From assembly GCA_947502765.1 (NCBI GenBank), contig CANNBA010000009.1, positions 31,734 through 95,733 on the forward strand: 64,000 bases of DNA, read 5' to 3'. The translations under genes were made by a program, and so were the position numbers. Numbering within the stretch: position 1 is the stretch's first letter; each line of letters starts with the position of its first letter. The notes under the pieces are model-generated. The model did no database searches. It was not told the origin of the DNA and saw only the letters and a list, made by a program, of their open reading frames with translations. Of this stretch, positions 9,195-18,594 are shown in pieces. The stretch comes from BACL11 sp945865535 (GTDB lineage Bacteria > Bacteroidota > Bacteroidia > Flavobacteriales > BACL11).

Positions 9195-11102
9195 ATGGAT
9201 TTCTCTTATACTCTATATATTGTTTTAATTCCATTATTTACATTTCTTATAACTGGATTATTGGGTCATAAAATAAAAGATGCTGTTAGTGGATTAATCG
9301 GAACATTTGGCTTAGGAGCTTCTGCAGTTATATCCTATTTAACTGCTTATAATTACTTTTTCAAAGTAGGCAAAGTAGAGGGTGTTTACAAGGCGATAAC
9401 CGCCTTCAATACCACTTGGATTAATTTTACGGATAAACTACATATTGATTTAGGAGTCTTGATTGACCCTATTTCTGTAATGATGCTAGTAGTCATCACA
9501 ACCGTTTCGTTACTTGTACACATTTACAGTTTAGGCTATATGAAAGGAGATAAAGGGTTTTCAAAATTCTTTGCCTTTCTTTCTTTATTTACTTTCTCCA
9601 TGCTAGGCTTAGTAGTCGCTACTAACATTTTTCAAATGTATATGTTTTGGGAATTAGTAGGGCTTTCTTCTTATTTACTTATAGGATATTATTACACCAA
9701 GCCATCTGCTGTAGCTGCAGCTAAGAAAGCCTTTATCGTTACACGTTTTGCTGATTTAGGTTTCTTAATTGGGATTCTATTTTTATCGTACACAACCGGA
9801 ACATTTGATTTTATTAGCTTAAATGAAAATGCATCTGTATTTGCACAAGCTGCTCCAATAGGGTTTATGGGATTGTCTGTATTGACTTGGGCTTTAATCT
9901 TAATTTTTATCGGAGGGGCAGGAAAATCCGCAATGTTTCCCTTGCACATTTGGCTTCCTGATGCCATGGAAGGCCCAACTCCAGTATCAGCACTTATTCA
10001 TGCGGCTACTATGGTTGTTGCTGGGGTGTTTCTTGTCGCCAGATTATTCCCATTATTTAATGCAGTTGATGCAATAGCACTAGAAATTGTTGCAATTATA
10101 GGAGGGCTATCCTCTTTATTTGCCGCCATTATTGCTTGTACCCAAGTAGACATTAAAAGAGTTTTAGCTTTTTCTACTATGTCACAAATTGGCTATATGA
10201 TGTTGGCTCTTGGGGTGTCTGGAATGGGAGAAGAAGGAACCGGATTTATGGCCTCTATGTTTCATTTATTTACTCATGCAATGTTTAAAGCATTGCTTTT
10301 CTTAGGGGCTGGATCTATTATACATGCGGTACATTCCAACAATATAACTGAAATGGGCAACTTAAGAAAGTACCTGCCAATAACCCATATCACTTTTCTT
10401 ATTGCATGTTTAGCAATTGCTGGTATCCCTCCTTTTTCTGGGTTCTTCAGTAAGGATGAAATCTTAGTAGCAGCAATGAATCATCATCCTATTTATTTTT
10501 GGATCGAATGGGCTGTAGCTGGTCTTACCGCATTTTATATGTTCCGTTTATATTTTGGAATATTTTGGGCAAATGACAAAAAATACGAACATGCACATGA
10601 ATCTCCATTTAGCATGACCCTCCCATTAATCCTATTAGCAATTGCTACCATTTTTGTAGGATTTATTCCTTTTAATGAGTTGGTTACTTCAGATGGAGGA
10701 TTGCTTCATATACATATGCATTGGGACATTGCCTTGGCATCAATTGCAATTGGTTTAGTGGGTATTATTATTGCATTTATTTTCTATAAAAAAGAAAATG
10801 ATTGGTCAAATAAAATGGAAAAATCCTTTGGGAGTCTCTATACTTATGCCCTCAATAAATTCTATTTTGATGAGCTATATATTTTTGTTACAAAAAAGAT
10901 AATCTTCAAAAGAATTGCTACTCCAATGGCTTGGCTTGATAGAAATGTAATTAATGCCTCAGTAGATGGAATTGCAACGGCAACAAATTATTGTTCTGAT
11001 AAAATTAAAGGGATGCAATCTGGACAGGTGCAAGATTATTTAACTGCAATGTTGGTCTCCATTATTGTTTTGGTATTTATTGTAATTTATTTTATAATCT
11101 GA
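9195..11102 (+). CDS. nuoL: Complex I subunit L (proton-pumping, with long lateral helix)
   Basis: A 635-residue antiporter-like subunit. Seen are the FWELVGLSSYLLIG segment with the key glutamate, the GKSAMFPLHIWLPDAMEGPTPVSALIHAATMV block with Lys and His, and MFKALLFLGAGSIIH. The C-terminus continues into an extended region ending in a last membrane helix (MLVSIIVLVFIVIYFII), the usual HL/TM16 arrangement. It starts 2 bases after nuoK. Confidence 0.95.
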   Translation: MDFSYTLYIVLIPLFTFLITGLLGHKIKDAVSGLIGTFGLGASAVISYLTAYNYFFKVGKVEGVYKAITAFNTTWINFTDKLHIDLGVLIDPISVMMLVVITTVSLLVHIYSLGYMKGDKGFSKFFAFLSLFTFSMLGLVVATNIFQMYMFWELVGLSSYLLIGYYYTKPSAVAAAKKAFIVTRFADLGFLIGILFLSYTTGTFDFISLNENASVFAQAAPIGFMGLSVLTWALILIFIGGAGKSAMFPLHIWLPDAMEGPTPVSALIHAATMVVAGVFLVARLFPLFNAVDAIALEIVAIIGGLSSLFAAIIACTQVDIKRVLAFSTMSQIGYMMLALGVSGMGEEGTGFMASMFHLFTHAMFKALLFLGAGSIIHAVHSNNITEMGNLRKYLPITHITFLIACLAIAGIPPFSGFFSKDEILVAAMNHHPIYFWIEWAVAGLTAFYMFRLYFGIFWANDKKYEHAHESPFSMTLPLILLAIATIFVGFIPFNELVTSDGGLLHIHMHWDIALASIAIGLVGIIIAFIFYKKENDWSNKMEKSFGSLYTYALNKFYFDELYIFVTKKIIFKRIATPMAWLDRNVINASVDGIATATNYCSDKIKGMQSGQVQDYLTAMLVSIIVLVFIVIYFII

Positions 11103-11103
11103 T

Positions 11104-12606
11104 ATGGATATTTTAAACTCATTAATAATAATCCCTATCATAACAGTAATTGCATTGCTTCTAGTGAAAGATTTAAAGCAAATCCGATTAATAGCAGCTA
11201 TTGGTATGTTTATTGAGCTGATACAATCTATCCGATTATTATTTATGTATAGGGCCGAAAGAGCAGGCGGCAACACCTCTGAAATGATTTTTCAAAAATC
11301 TTATCAGTGGTTTGAGAGCATGAACATTCAGTATAATGTTGGAGTAGATGGGATTTCTGTTGTAATGATTTTACTTACTGCAATTATTATTTTCTCGGCA
11401 ATATTTGCCTCTTGGAAAGTCACTTATTTAGCCAAAGAATTCTTTATCTTACTCATTATTTTATCCGTTGGAGCATTTGGATTCTTTATCTCTTTGGATT
11501 TATTTGCTCTATTCTTCTTCTTAGAGTTAGCAATAATTCCTAAATTTTTATTGATAGCAATTTGGGGTAGTGGGAAAAAAGAATACAGTGCCATGAAATT
11601 AGCATTGATGTTGATGGGCGGTTCGGCTTTGATATTAATTGGCTTGTTAATGACTTATTTCAATACTGGTATTGGTGATGAGGATCATACTTGGAATTTA
11701 CTTGAAATTGCCAAAATGCAAATTCCTTTAGCCGCTCAATTATTTATTTTCCCTTTTTTGTTTATTGGTTTTGGGATCTTCACTGCATTGTTTCCATTTC
11801 ATACTTGGGTTCCTGACGGGCATTCGTCAGCACCAACTGCAGCTTCTATGTTTTTAGCAGGCATTTCTATGAAATTAGGCGGATACGGATGTTTGCGTGT
11901 TGCTACTTATTTAATGCCAGAAGCAGCAAATGAAATGGCATGGATATTTATCATCCTAACAAGTATCTCTGTAATCTATGGTGCCCTGGGGACACTTGCC
12001 CAAACTGACCTGAAATATATCAACGCCTATTCATCACTTAGCCATTGTGGCTTAATACTTTTTGCAATATTAATGATGAATAAAACTTCCTTTAATGGGG
12101 CTATATTGCAAATGATTTCTCACGGATTAATGACTGCAATGTTCTTTGCACTTATAGGCATGATTTATGAAAGAGTAGGCACAAGGGATATTAAACAATT
12201 AGGAGGGCTGATGAAAGTAATGCCCTTTTTAGCGGTGCTGTATGTTATAGCAGGATTGGCTTCATTAGGACTACCAGGATTAAGTGGTTTTGTTGCTGAA
12301 ATGACCATTTTTGTAGGAGCTTTCCAACATGAAGATATTTTTCACAGAATTGCAACAATAATAGCGATTTCATCAATTGTTGTAACAGCAGTATATATTT
12401 TAAGAGTAGTAGGAAAAGTACTTTTTGGTCCTTTTGTAAATGAAGCCCATGCAAAATTAACAGATGCTCTGTGGCATGAGAAATTACCACTAATTGTACT
12501 TTTAATCGCAATTGTTGGTATTGGTGTGGCGCCACTTTGGTTATCTGATTTAATTATGGATAGCCTACAGCCAATAATAGCAAAATTAGCACTAGCAACA
12601 CATTAA
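11104..12606 (+). CDS. nuoM: Complex I subunit M (proton-pumping)
   Basis: A 500-residue antiporter-like subunit with about 14 helices. Diagnostic blocks are FFFLELAIIPKFLLIAIWG, FGIFTALFPFHTWVPDGHSSAPTAASMFLAGISMKLGGYG and AYSSLSHCGLI. It follows nuoL after one base and precedes nuoN by two. Confidence 0.95.
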   Translation: MDILNSLIIIPIITVIALLLVKDLKQIRLIAAIGMFIELIQSIRLLFMYRAERAGGNTSEMIFQKSYQWFESMNIQYNVGVDGISVVMILLTAIIIFSAIFASWKVTYLAKEFFILLIILSVGAFGFFISLDLFALFFFLELAIIPKFLLIAIWGSGKKEYSAMKLALMLMGGSALILIGLLMTYFNTGIGDEDHTWNLLEIAKMQIPLAAQLFIFPFLFIGFGIFTALFPFHTWVPDGHSSAPTAASMFLAGISMKLGGYGCLRVATYLMPEAANEMAWIFIILTSISVIYGALGTLAQTDLKYINAYSSLSHCGLILFAILMMNKTSFNGAILQMISHGLMTAMFFALIGMIYERVGTRDIKQLGGLMKVMPFLAVLYVIAGLASLGLPGLSGFVAEMTIFVGAFQHEDIFHRIATIIAISSIVVTAVYILRVVGKVLFGPFVNEAHAKLTDALWHEKLPLIVLLIAIVGIGVAPLWLSDLIMDSLQPIIAKLALATH

Positions 12607-12608
12607 AA

Positions 12609-14024
12609 ATGGAAATGTCAAACTTCATCATTATGAAACATGAGTTGCTTTTAACTTTAGCAACTTTAATACTGTTGATTGCCGAAATTACAATTGATGA
12701 TAAGAAAAAAATTATCTCTTTTGCAATTACACTTTTTGGACTGCATACCCTTTACGGATTTTTTGGAAATAGCACAGGGGAGATATTTGGTGGCATGTAC
12801 CAGAATTCTCCTTTAATTGTGCTGATGAAAAACATCTTGAATATTGGAGTGTTTATCATTTTATTACAAGCTAGCACTTGGCTGCTAAAAGAAGAAAACA
12901 AAGCACGAATATCAGAGTTTTTTATTTTACTTTTTAGTACTTTAATTGGCATGAACTTTATGATTTCCTCTGGAGATTTCTTAATGTTTTATATAGGATT
13001 GGAACTGGCAACAATACCAATGGCGGTACTTGTGGCTTATAATACTTCTGATTCTAAATCATCTGAAGCAGGATTAAAATTAATTATGTCTGCTGCATTT
13101 TCTTCTGCTGTAATGCTGTTTGGGATTTCACTATTATACGGTCAATTTGGATCTCTTTATTTTGCGGAACTAATTTCAGAAAATATGAATGCTCCACTTA
13201 CTATACTTGCTTTTATTATGTTTATTTCAGCTTTAGCATTCAAAATATCATTAGTTCCATTTCATTTTTGGACAGCTGATGTTTATGAAGGAGCTCCAAC
13301 AAATGTTTCTTCATATCTTTCTGTAGTATCAAAAGGGGCGGCTGTTTTCATTTTTAGCATATTACTTTTTACAGTGTTCAAATCCATAGTTTCAATATGG
13401 TCAGAAATCTTGTGTATTTTGGCGGTTCTTACAATGACAATAGGAAATCTATTTGCTTTAAGACAAACAAATATAAAGCGATTTTTAGCATTTTCATCAG
13501 TAGCCCAAGCAGGATTTATTTTATTAGGATTACTGGGTACAAATGAACTTGGAATGGCTACTGTTATCTACTTTGTACTCATTTATGCATTTACTAACCT
13601 TGCTGCTTTTGGAGTTGTATCAGCAATTGAGAATGCTACAAACAAAGTGGATATATCAGATTATGATGGACTTTATCATACCAACCCGAATATGAGTTTG
13701 TTAATGATGCTGGCTTTATTTTCCTTGGCTGGAATTCCTCCATTGGCTGGTTTCTTTGGTAAATTTTTCTTATTTACAGCAGCAGCGCAAAATGGATATT
13801 TCTGGCTGGTACTTATTGCTGCTTTAAATGCCACCCTCTCACTGTATTATTATTTAGTGTTAGTAAAAACTCTATTTATCAATAAAAATGATACTCCTAT
13901 TGCTCGTATTGAGAATAACATTTATACTAAAATTTCCTTTGTAATTTGTTTGATAGGTATTTTTGTATTAGGGTTTTATAGTGATATTTTTGAGTTTATT
14001 AATACTGTTTCAATAGGGCTATGA
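12609..14024 (+). CDS. nuoN: Complex I subunit N (proton-pumping)
   Basis: A 471-residue antiporter-like subunit. FYIGLELATIPMAVLVAYN, ALAFKISLVPFHFWTADVYEGAPTNVSSYLSVVSKGA and FLAFSSVAQAGFILLG are typical NuoN blocks. Its TGA stop overlaps the ATG of the next small gene (ATGA), so that gene belongs to the operon. Confidence 0.94.
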   Translation: MEMSNFIIMKHELLLTLATLILLIAEITIDDKKKIISFAITLFGLHTLYGFFGNSTGEIFGGMYQNSPLIVLMKNILNIGVFIILLQASTWLLKEENKARISEFFILLFSTLIGMNFMISSGDFLMFYIGLELATIPMAVLVAYNTSDSKSSEAGLKLIMSAAFSSAVMLFGISLLYGQFGSLYFAELISENMNAPLTILAFIMFISALAFKISLVPFHFWTADVYEGAPTNVSSYLSVVSKGAAVFIFSILLFTVFKSIVSIWSEILCILAVLTMTIGNLFALRQTNIKRFLAFSSVAQAGFILLGLLGTNELGMATVIYFVLIYAFTNLAAFGVVSAIENATNKVDISDYDGLYHTNPNMSLLMMLALFSLAGIPPLAGFFGKFFLFTAAAQNGYFWLVLIAALNATLSLYYYLVLVKTLFINKNDTPIARIENNIYTKISFVICLIGIFVLGFYSDIFEFINTVSIGL

Positions 14025-14356
14025 GTTTATTAAACGGAAAACATACAATTAAAGAAATTGATGGCGTTAGGTGCACTGTCGTGGAACAAGGAGCTAGTGC
14101 TGAAAGAGTAAGTTTCTTAACCAATTTGCTTAGCCTAAATGGTTTGGAAGTGAAGACTGCGGAAGAAAGCAAAAAGGAGGAAGGGGATCCTCAAACTTAT
14201 CTTTTAGGGGTAACCGATTTGGTTTTTCATTCAATTATTTGGATCTACGAGAGAAAACTAAAAACTCCTGAAGGTAAAAAAGTTACTCCAGATTATTGGA
14301 ACCAAAAAACAAACAATTTAGAACCAAATTACTGGGATAAGAAGTTAAAAGAGTAA
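14021..14356 (+). CDS. Small soluble protein of unknown function, coupled to nuoN
   Basis: A 111-residue protein with no signal peptide or clear membrane helix and no Cys-rich cluster motif (its only Cys is C20). The first half (IDGVRCTVVEQGASAERVSFLTNLLSLNGLEV) looks like a compact alpha/beta unit. The C-terminus holds two similar aromatic/basic pieces, PDYWNQK and PNYWDKK. I do not recognise the family. The ATGA overlap with nuoN and position as last gene of the complex I operon suggest a role in complex I assembly, stability or partner binding; this is guilt by association only. Confidence 0.75.
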   Translation: MSLLNGKHTIKEIDGVRCTVVEQGASAERVSFLTNLLSLNGLEVKTAEESKKEEGDPQTYLLGVTDLVFHSIIWIYERKLKTPEGKKVTPDYWNQKTNNLEPNYWDKKLKE

Positions 14357-14371
14357 TATTTACTAAAATAA

Positions 14372-15337
14372 TTAGGAAATCCTTTCCATTAATTTATTAG
14401 AAAATAAAATTAAAGGTTGCTTATTTTCAGAATTAATAGCATCCAAATGCTTCATGGCTTTTGTATAATGAGCCTTCATCATATCAATAGTATGCTTTTG
14501 GATATTTAAATTTTTAAAAATATCTTTTACTGCATTCACTTTTAATTCAGAATCGTCATTACTGGTATAATAAACTTGCAATTTCTCTTTAGTTAAATCA
14601 TCCCCTAATTGCAAGGCTTTTAAATATAAAAAGGTTTTCTTATTAGCCAAAATATCTCCTCCTACTTGTTTCCCAAAAGCTTCAGGGCTACCAAATACAT
14701 CTAACAAATCATCTTTTAATTGAAATGCAATACCCATATTAATCCCAAACTCATACAGGTGATCTTGCTCCTCTTTATTAGCCCCAGCAGTAATTGCTCC
14801 AATCTGTAAAGAAGCCGCCAAAAGAATAGCCGTTTTATATTCTATCATTTTCATGTACTCAGCAAGATTTACCTTATCCTGAGTCTCAAAATTCATATCC
14901 CACTGCTGGCCTTCACAAACCTCAACAGCAGCTTTACTAAAAACATCAAGAACCTCTCTTAAACTATTTGAATCTACTTTTGCAAGCAACTGATAGGCCT
15001 GAATCATCATCACATCTCCAGATAATATAGCTACATTGTTATTCCATTTTTCATGTACTGTTGGGTTGCCTCTCCTAAGGGGAGCCTTATCCATAATATC
15101 ATCATGTAGTAGTGTGAAATTATGAAAAAGTTCAATGGCTATTGCTGGAGAAAGTGCTTTTTCGACATGCTTATCAAATAGCTGATGAGCCATTAAAACT
15201 AGTAGTGGGCGCATTCTTTTAGCTTGCAATCCCATAATGTATTTAATGGGATCATAAAGTAACTCTGGAGATTTTGGAAAAGTTAAATTCCCTAACTCTT
15301 TTTCAATAATTTCTCCAAGCTCTGTTAAATCTTTCAC
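14372..15337 (-). CDS. Trans-polyprenyl diphosphate synthase (FPP/GGPP-type)
   Basis: A 321-residue isoprenyl synthase. The first Asp-rich motif DDIMD is at 79-83, with Phe five residues before it, and the second, DDLLD, is at 209-213. GGxxR-like basic residues lie near KRMRP (40-44). It condenses isopentenyl diphosphate with allylic diphosphates for quinones or other isoprenoids; the chain length cannot be set safely. The start is GTG at 15337, sharing a base with the rfbA stop (TAGTG); the next in-frame ATG would remove a conserved N-terminal helix. It converges on the complex I operon. Confidence 0.9.
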   Translation of the reverse strand: MKDLTELGEIIEKELGNLTFPKSPELLYDPIKYIMGLQAKRMRPLLVLMAHQLFDKHVEKALSPAIAIELFHNFTLLHDDIMDKAPLRRGNPTVHEKWNNNVAILSGDVMMIQAYQLLAKVDSNSLREVLDVFSKAAVEVCEGQQWDMNFETQDKVNLAEYMKMIEYKTAILLAASLQIGAITAGANKEEQDHLYEFGINMGIAFQLKDDLLDVFGSPEAFGKQVGGDILANKKTFLYLKALQLGDDLTKEKLQVYYTSNDDSELKVNAVKDIFKNLNIQKHTIDMMKAHYTKAMKHLDAINSENKQPLILFSNKLMERIS

Positions 15338-16194
15338 TATTTTTTTACAAGATTAACTAAATATTCGCCATAGCCACTTTTGCGTAATGGCTCTGCAATT
15401 TCGAGTAATTTTGCATCATCAATATAACCCATTCTGTAAGCCGCTTCCTCAATACAACCAGTTTTTCGCCCTTGCCTTTGTTCAATTGCTTGTATAAATT
15501 GATTTGCTTGTAATAAAGATTGAAAAGTGCCTGTATCTAGCCAAGTAGTTTCACTGCCTAGAACCTGTACATCCAGCATTCCTCTTTTTAAATACTCTAT
15601 ATTTACATCTGTAATTTCGTATTCTCCCCTAGCAGATGGCTGTATCCTTTTAGCAATTTCCACTACAGAATTATCGTAGTAATACAGTCCAGGGACCACA
15701 TAATTTGACTTAGGATATGTTGGTTTTTCTTCTAAAGAAACGGCCTTAAAATGTGAATCAAATTCTACTACTCCATATCTTTCAGGGTCGTGAACATGAT
15801 AGCCAAAAATTATCCCTCCATCTACATTTTTACATTCTTGCAAAGTCTTAATTGGCATTTGGAAAATATTATCCCCAAGTATTAAGCAAACTTTATCATT
15901 TCCAATAAATTCCTCTCCAAGAACAAATGCTTGAGCCAATCCGTTTGGCACTTCTTGTACTTTATAAGCTAACTTGCATCCTATTCTACTTCCATCACCT
16001 AACAACTTTTTAAATAAGGGCAAATCATGAGGAGTAGAAATAATCAAAATCTCATTGATACCCGAATATATCAAAGTAGATAGTGGATAATAAATCATGG
16101 GTTTATCATAAATTGGCATCATTTGCTTACTCATCGCCAATGTAAGTGGATGCAATCTTGTTCCAGATCCTCCTGCTAAAATTATTCCTTTCAT
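15337..16194 (-). CDS. rfbA: Glucose-1-phosphate thymidylyltransferase
   Basis: A 285-residue nucleotidyltransferase making dTDP-glucose from glucose 1-phosphate and dTTP, the first step towards dTDP-rhamnose and related envelope sugars. The N-terminus has GGSGTRLHPLT and SKQMMPIYDKPMIYYPL, then GDNIF near residue 107 and EEKPTYPKSNY near 155. The length matches RmlA/RfbA. No rfbB, rfbC or rfbD gene is adjacent; instead it lies behind frr, so it may be read through from the translation genes. Confidence 0.92.
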   Translation of the reverse strand: MKGIILAGGSGTRLHPLTLAMSKQMMPIYDKPMIYYPLSTLIYSGINEILIISTPHDLPLFKKLLGDGSRIGCKLAYKVQEVPNGLAQAFVLGEEFIGNDKVCLILGDNIFQMPIKTLQECKNVDGGIIFGYHVHDPERYGVVEFDSHFKAVSLEEKPTYPKSNYVVPGLYYYDNSVVEIAKRIQPSARGEYEITDVNIEYLKRGMLDVQVLGSETTWLDTGTFQSLLQANQFIQAIEQRQGRKTGCIEEAAYRMGYIDDAKLLEIAEPLRKSGYGEYLVNLVKK

Positions 16195-16210
16195 TGTATT
16201 CTACTCTTTA

Positions 16211-16774
16211 TTAAACAGTCATAATATCTGACTCTTTTTTAAGGTAAATAGCATCAATTCTAGAAGAGTAAGTGCTTGTTAAATCTTGGACTGAATCTTC
16301 TGCATCCCTAACAAGATCTTCTGAAAGACCATCTTTCCCAAGTTTTCTCATTTCATCATTAGTCTTTTGTCTAATATTTCTTACGCTAACTTTAGAATTT
16401 TCAATTTCAGCTTTAGCTTGTTTTACTAAATCTCTTCTTCTTTCTTCTGTTAGTGGAGGAACATTTATAATTATTTTTTCTCCATTATTTGCTGGATTAA
16501 ACCCAAGATTTGCCTCAACAATTGCTTGCTCTATATCGGTAATTAAGCTTTTATCAAATGGCTGAATAGAAATAGTCTGGGCATCAGCAGTAGATATATT
16601 TGCGGCTTGTGCTAATGGAGTTTGGACACCATAATAATTAATCTTTATCGCACTCAACATTTGCGGATTTGCTTTTCCAGCTCTAATCTTAGCTAAAGCG
16701 CTTTCAAGGCGTGTAATTACTTCTTGCATTGCTTCTTTTGCAACATCAAGGTTAAAATTTACTTCTTCTGTCAT
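16211..16774 (-). CDS. frr: Ribosome recycling factor
   Basis: A 187-residue protein of the usual length. The conserved RxGKANPQML segment (KIRAGKANPQML, ~residues 29-40), the PLTEERR motif and the C-terminal helix are present. It splits post-termination ribosomes with EF-G. It starts 3 bases after pyrH, the classic pyrH-frr pair. Confidence 0.96.
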   Translation of the reverse strand: MTEEVNFNLDVAKEAMQEVITRLESALAKIRAGKANPQMLSAIKINYYGVQTPLAQAANISTADAQTISIQPFDKSLITDIEQAIVEANLGFNPANNGEKIIINVPPLTEERRRDLVKQAKAEIENSKVSVRNIRQKTNDEMRKLGKDGLSEDLVRDAEDSVQDLTSTYSSRIDAIYLKKESDIMTV

Positions 16775-16777
16775 AAT

Positions 16778-17494
16778 TTATTCTATTGAAGATTCTACAA
16801 GAGTGCCTACATTTTTTCCCTCACATACTTTAGTAAGATTCCCTTCTACATTCATATTAAATACTTTTATTGGTAAATTATTTTCTTGACAAAGCGTAAA
16901 TGCCGTCAAGTCCATAACACTTAATTTCATTTGCAATACCTGATCAAAACTAATTGATTCGTATTTTTTTGCAGAAGGATTTTTTTCAGGATCATCTGAA
17001 TAAATTCCATCAACCCTTGTTCCTTTAAGTATCACATCTGCCTCAATTTCAATGGCACGCAAAACAGCAGCTGTATCTGTTGTAAAATACGGATTTCCAG
17101 TACCTCCACCAAAAATAACTACCCTTCCTTTTTGAAGATGACTCATAGCTCTTCTTCTTATGTACGGCTCGGCAACTTGCTCCATTCTTATAGCTGTAAG
17201 TAGTCTAGTTTTTATACTTATTGATTCCAAAGCAGATTGCAAAGCCATCCCGTTTATAATAGTAGCTAACATACCCATATAATCTCCTTGAACCCTATCA
17301 AAACCTGCTCCTTCTGATTGGATTCCTCTGTAAATATTTCCGCCACCAATTACGACAGCAACTTCAACACCTTTCTTAATAATAGCATTAATATCATTTG
17401 CATATTTACTCAGCATTTTTGGATCAATACCATATTCTCCATTGCCCATTAATGATTCTCCACTAAGTTTTAAAAGGATTCTTTTATATTTCAT
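16778..17494 (-). CDS. pyrH: UMP kinase
   Basis: A 238-residue amino-acid-kinase-fold enzyme converting UMP to UDP. LKLSGESLMG at the N-terminus, VAVVIGGGNIYRG, and the FGGGTGNPYFTTDTAA loop are the nucleotide-binding and catalytic blocks. It has its own promoter-like element upstream and follows the tsf terminator, so pyrH-frr form a separate unit. Confidence 0.96.
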   Translation of the reverse strand: MKYKRILLKLSGESLMGNGEYGIDPKMLSKYANDINAIIKKGVEVAVVIGGGNIYRGIQSEGAGFDRVQGDYMGMLATIINGMALQSALESISIKTRLLTAIRMEQVAEPYIRRRAMSHLQKGRVVIFGGGTGNPYFTTDTAAVLRAIEIEADVILKGTRVDGIYSDDPEKNPSAKKYESISFDQVLQMKLSVMDLTAFTLCQENNLPIKVFNMNVEGNLTKVCEGKNVGTLVESSIE

Positions 17495-17510
17495 AGCTTA
17501 AAAAGTTTTT

Positions 17511-17518
17511 CAAAGATA
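17511..17518 (-). promoter_or_regulatory. -7 promoter element for pyrH-frr
   Basis: Minus-strand TATCTTTG matches TAnnTTTG, 16 bases before the pyrH ATG. It lies just downstream of the tsf terminator, which supports an independent start here. Confidence 0.5.
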
Positions 17519-17552
17519 ACTAATTGATTTAAAGTAAAAATTAATTTTTAAA

Positions 17553-17585
17553 CATAAAAAAACCACCCTAAATAGAGTGGTCTTA
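17553..17585 (-). terminator. Rho-independent terminator after tsf
   Basis: On the minus strand an 8-bp stem (ACCACTCT / AGGGTGGT, one mismatch, 4-base loop) is followed by seven T residues. It lies 18 bases after the tsf stop. Confidence 0.75.
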
Positions 17586-17602
17586 AATACTATTTATAAA
17601 AA

Positions 17603-18568
17603 TTATCCTAATGATACTTTTTTAAATACTGAAACAGCCACATCTCCATAAGTTGCAATATATTGAGCGACATTTTTATTTTCATCTTTAATAAACTTCT
17701 GATCTAATAAACACATCTCTTGATCTAAAGTGGTGTTGTCAGAAATAAATCTATCCATTTTTCCGGGAACAATTTTATCCCAAATATGCTCTGGCTTACC
17801 TTCTGAAGCTAACTCTGCTTCAATAACCGATTTTGCTTCAGACATAATCTTATCAGTTAATTGTGCCATTGAAATATACTCAGGAACATTTTTTAAGGTT
17901 TTTCCTAATCTCCCAAGCTCAATATTCTCTTTCTCAATAACTGCAATTCTAGCTTCAGTTTCGGATGCAATAAAAGCAGAATCAAAATCTTTGTAAGACA
18001 AAGTAGTTGCTCCCATTGAAGCTATCTGCATTGCTAAATCTTTTGATAATTCCTCAGCATTGCTAACTGAATTATTAAGCCCAACTAAAACAGCAATCTT
18101 ACTGCCATGAGTATAAGACCCAACAAAATTGGCATCAACTCTTTCAAATCCTGAAATTTCTATCTTCTCTCCTATAACACCAGTTTGTTCAATTAACTTA
18201 TCAGCAACGCTCATCCCTCCAAAATCAGCTGCAAGAAAAGCATCTTTGCTACTATAATTTAAAGCAATATCGGTAAAATCGTTTGCTAAAGCTATATAGG
18301 AATCATTTTTAGCAACAAAATCAGTTTCGCAAGCCAACACTATTGCAACACCAGAAGTGTTATCCGGATTAATTTTTGTGATTGCAATACCCTCACTAGC
18401 ATTTCTATCAGCACGATTAGCTGCTACTTTTTGTCCTTTCTTTCTTAATACAATAATTGCTGCCTCAAAATCACCATTTGCCTCAATCAATGCCGTTTTA
18501 CAGTCCATCATTCCTGCCCCTGTTTGCTGTCTTAATTTGGCTACATCAGCCGCTTTAATATCTGCCAT
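17603..18568 (-). CDS. tsf: Translation elongation factor Ts
   Basis: A 321-residue guanine-nucleotide exchange factor for EF-Tu. The N-terminal UBA-like part has VAKLRQQTGAGMMDCKTAL, and the exchange motif ACETDFVAKN lies near residue 79. The C-terminus carries the IAEYGDVAVS-like helical stretch (QYIATYGDVAVSVF). It follows rpsB after 26 bases. Confidence 0.96.
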   Translation of the reverse strand: MADIKAADVAKLRQQTGAGMMDCKTALIEANGDFEAAIIVLRKKGQKVAANRADRNASEGIAITKINPDNTSGVAIVLACETDFVAKNDSYIALANDFTDIALNYSSKDAFLAADFGGMSVADKLIEQTGVIGEKIEISGFERVDANFVGSYTHGSKIAVLVGLNNSVSNAEELSKDLAMQIASMGATTLSYKDFDSAFIASETEARIAVIEKENIELGRLGKTLKNVPEYISMAQLTDKIMSEAKSVIEAELASEGKPEHIWDKIVPGKMDRFISDNTTLDQEMCLLDQKFIKDENKNVAQYIATYGDVAVSVFKKVSLG

Positions 18569-18594
18569 TTTATCTTCTTAATATCTTTTATTTA

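Noticed and set aside
12245..12535. Leu/Gln/His-rich minus-strand frame inside nuoM
   Set aside because: Low-complexity shadow of hydrophobic codons of nuoM; no start signal or separate support.
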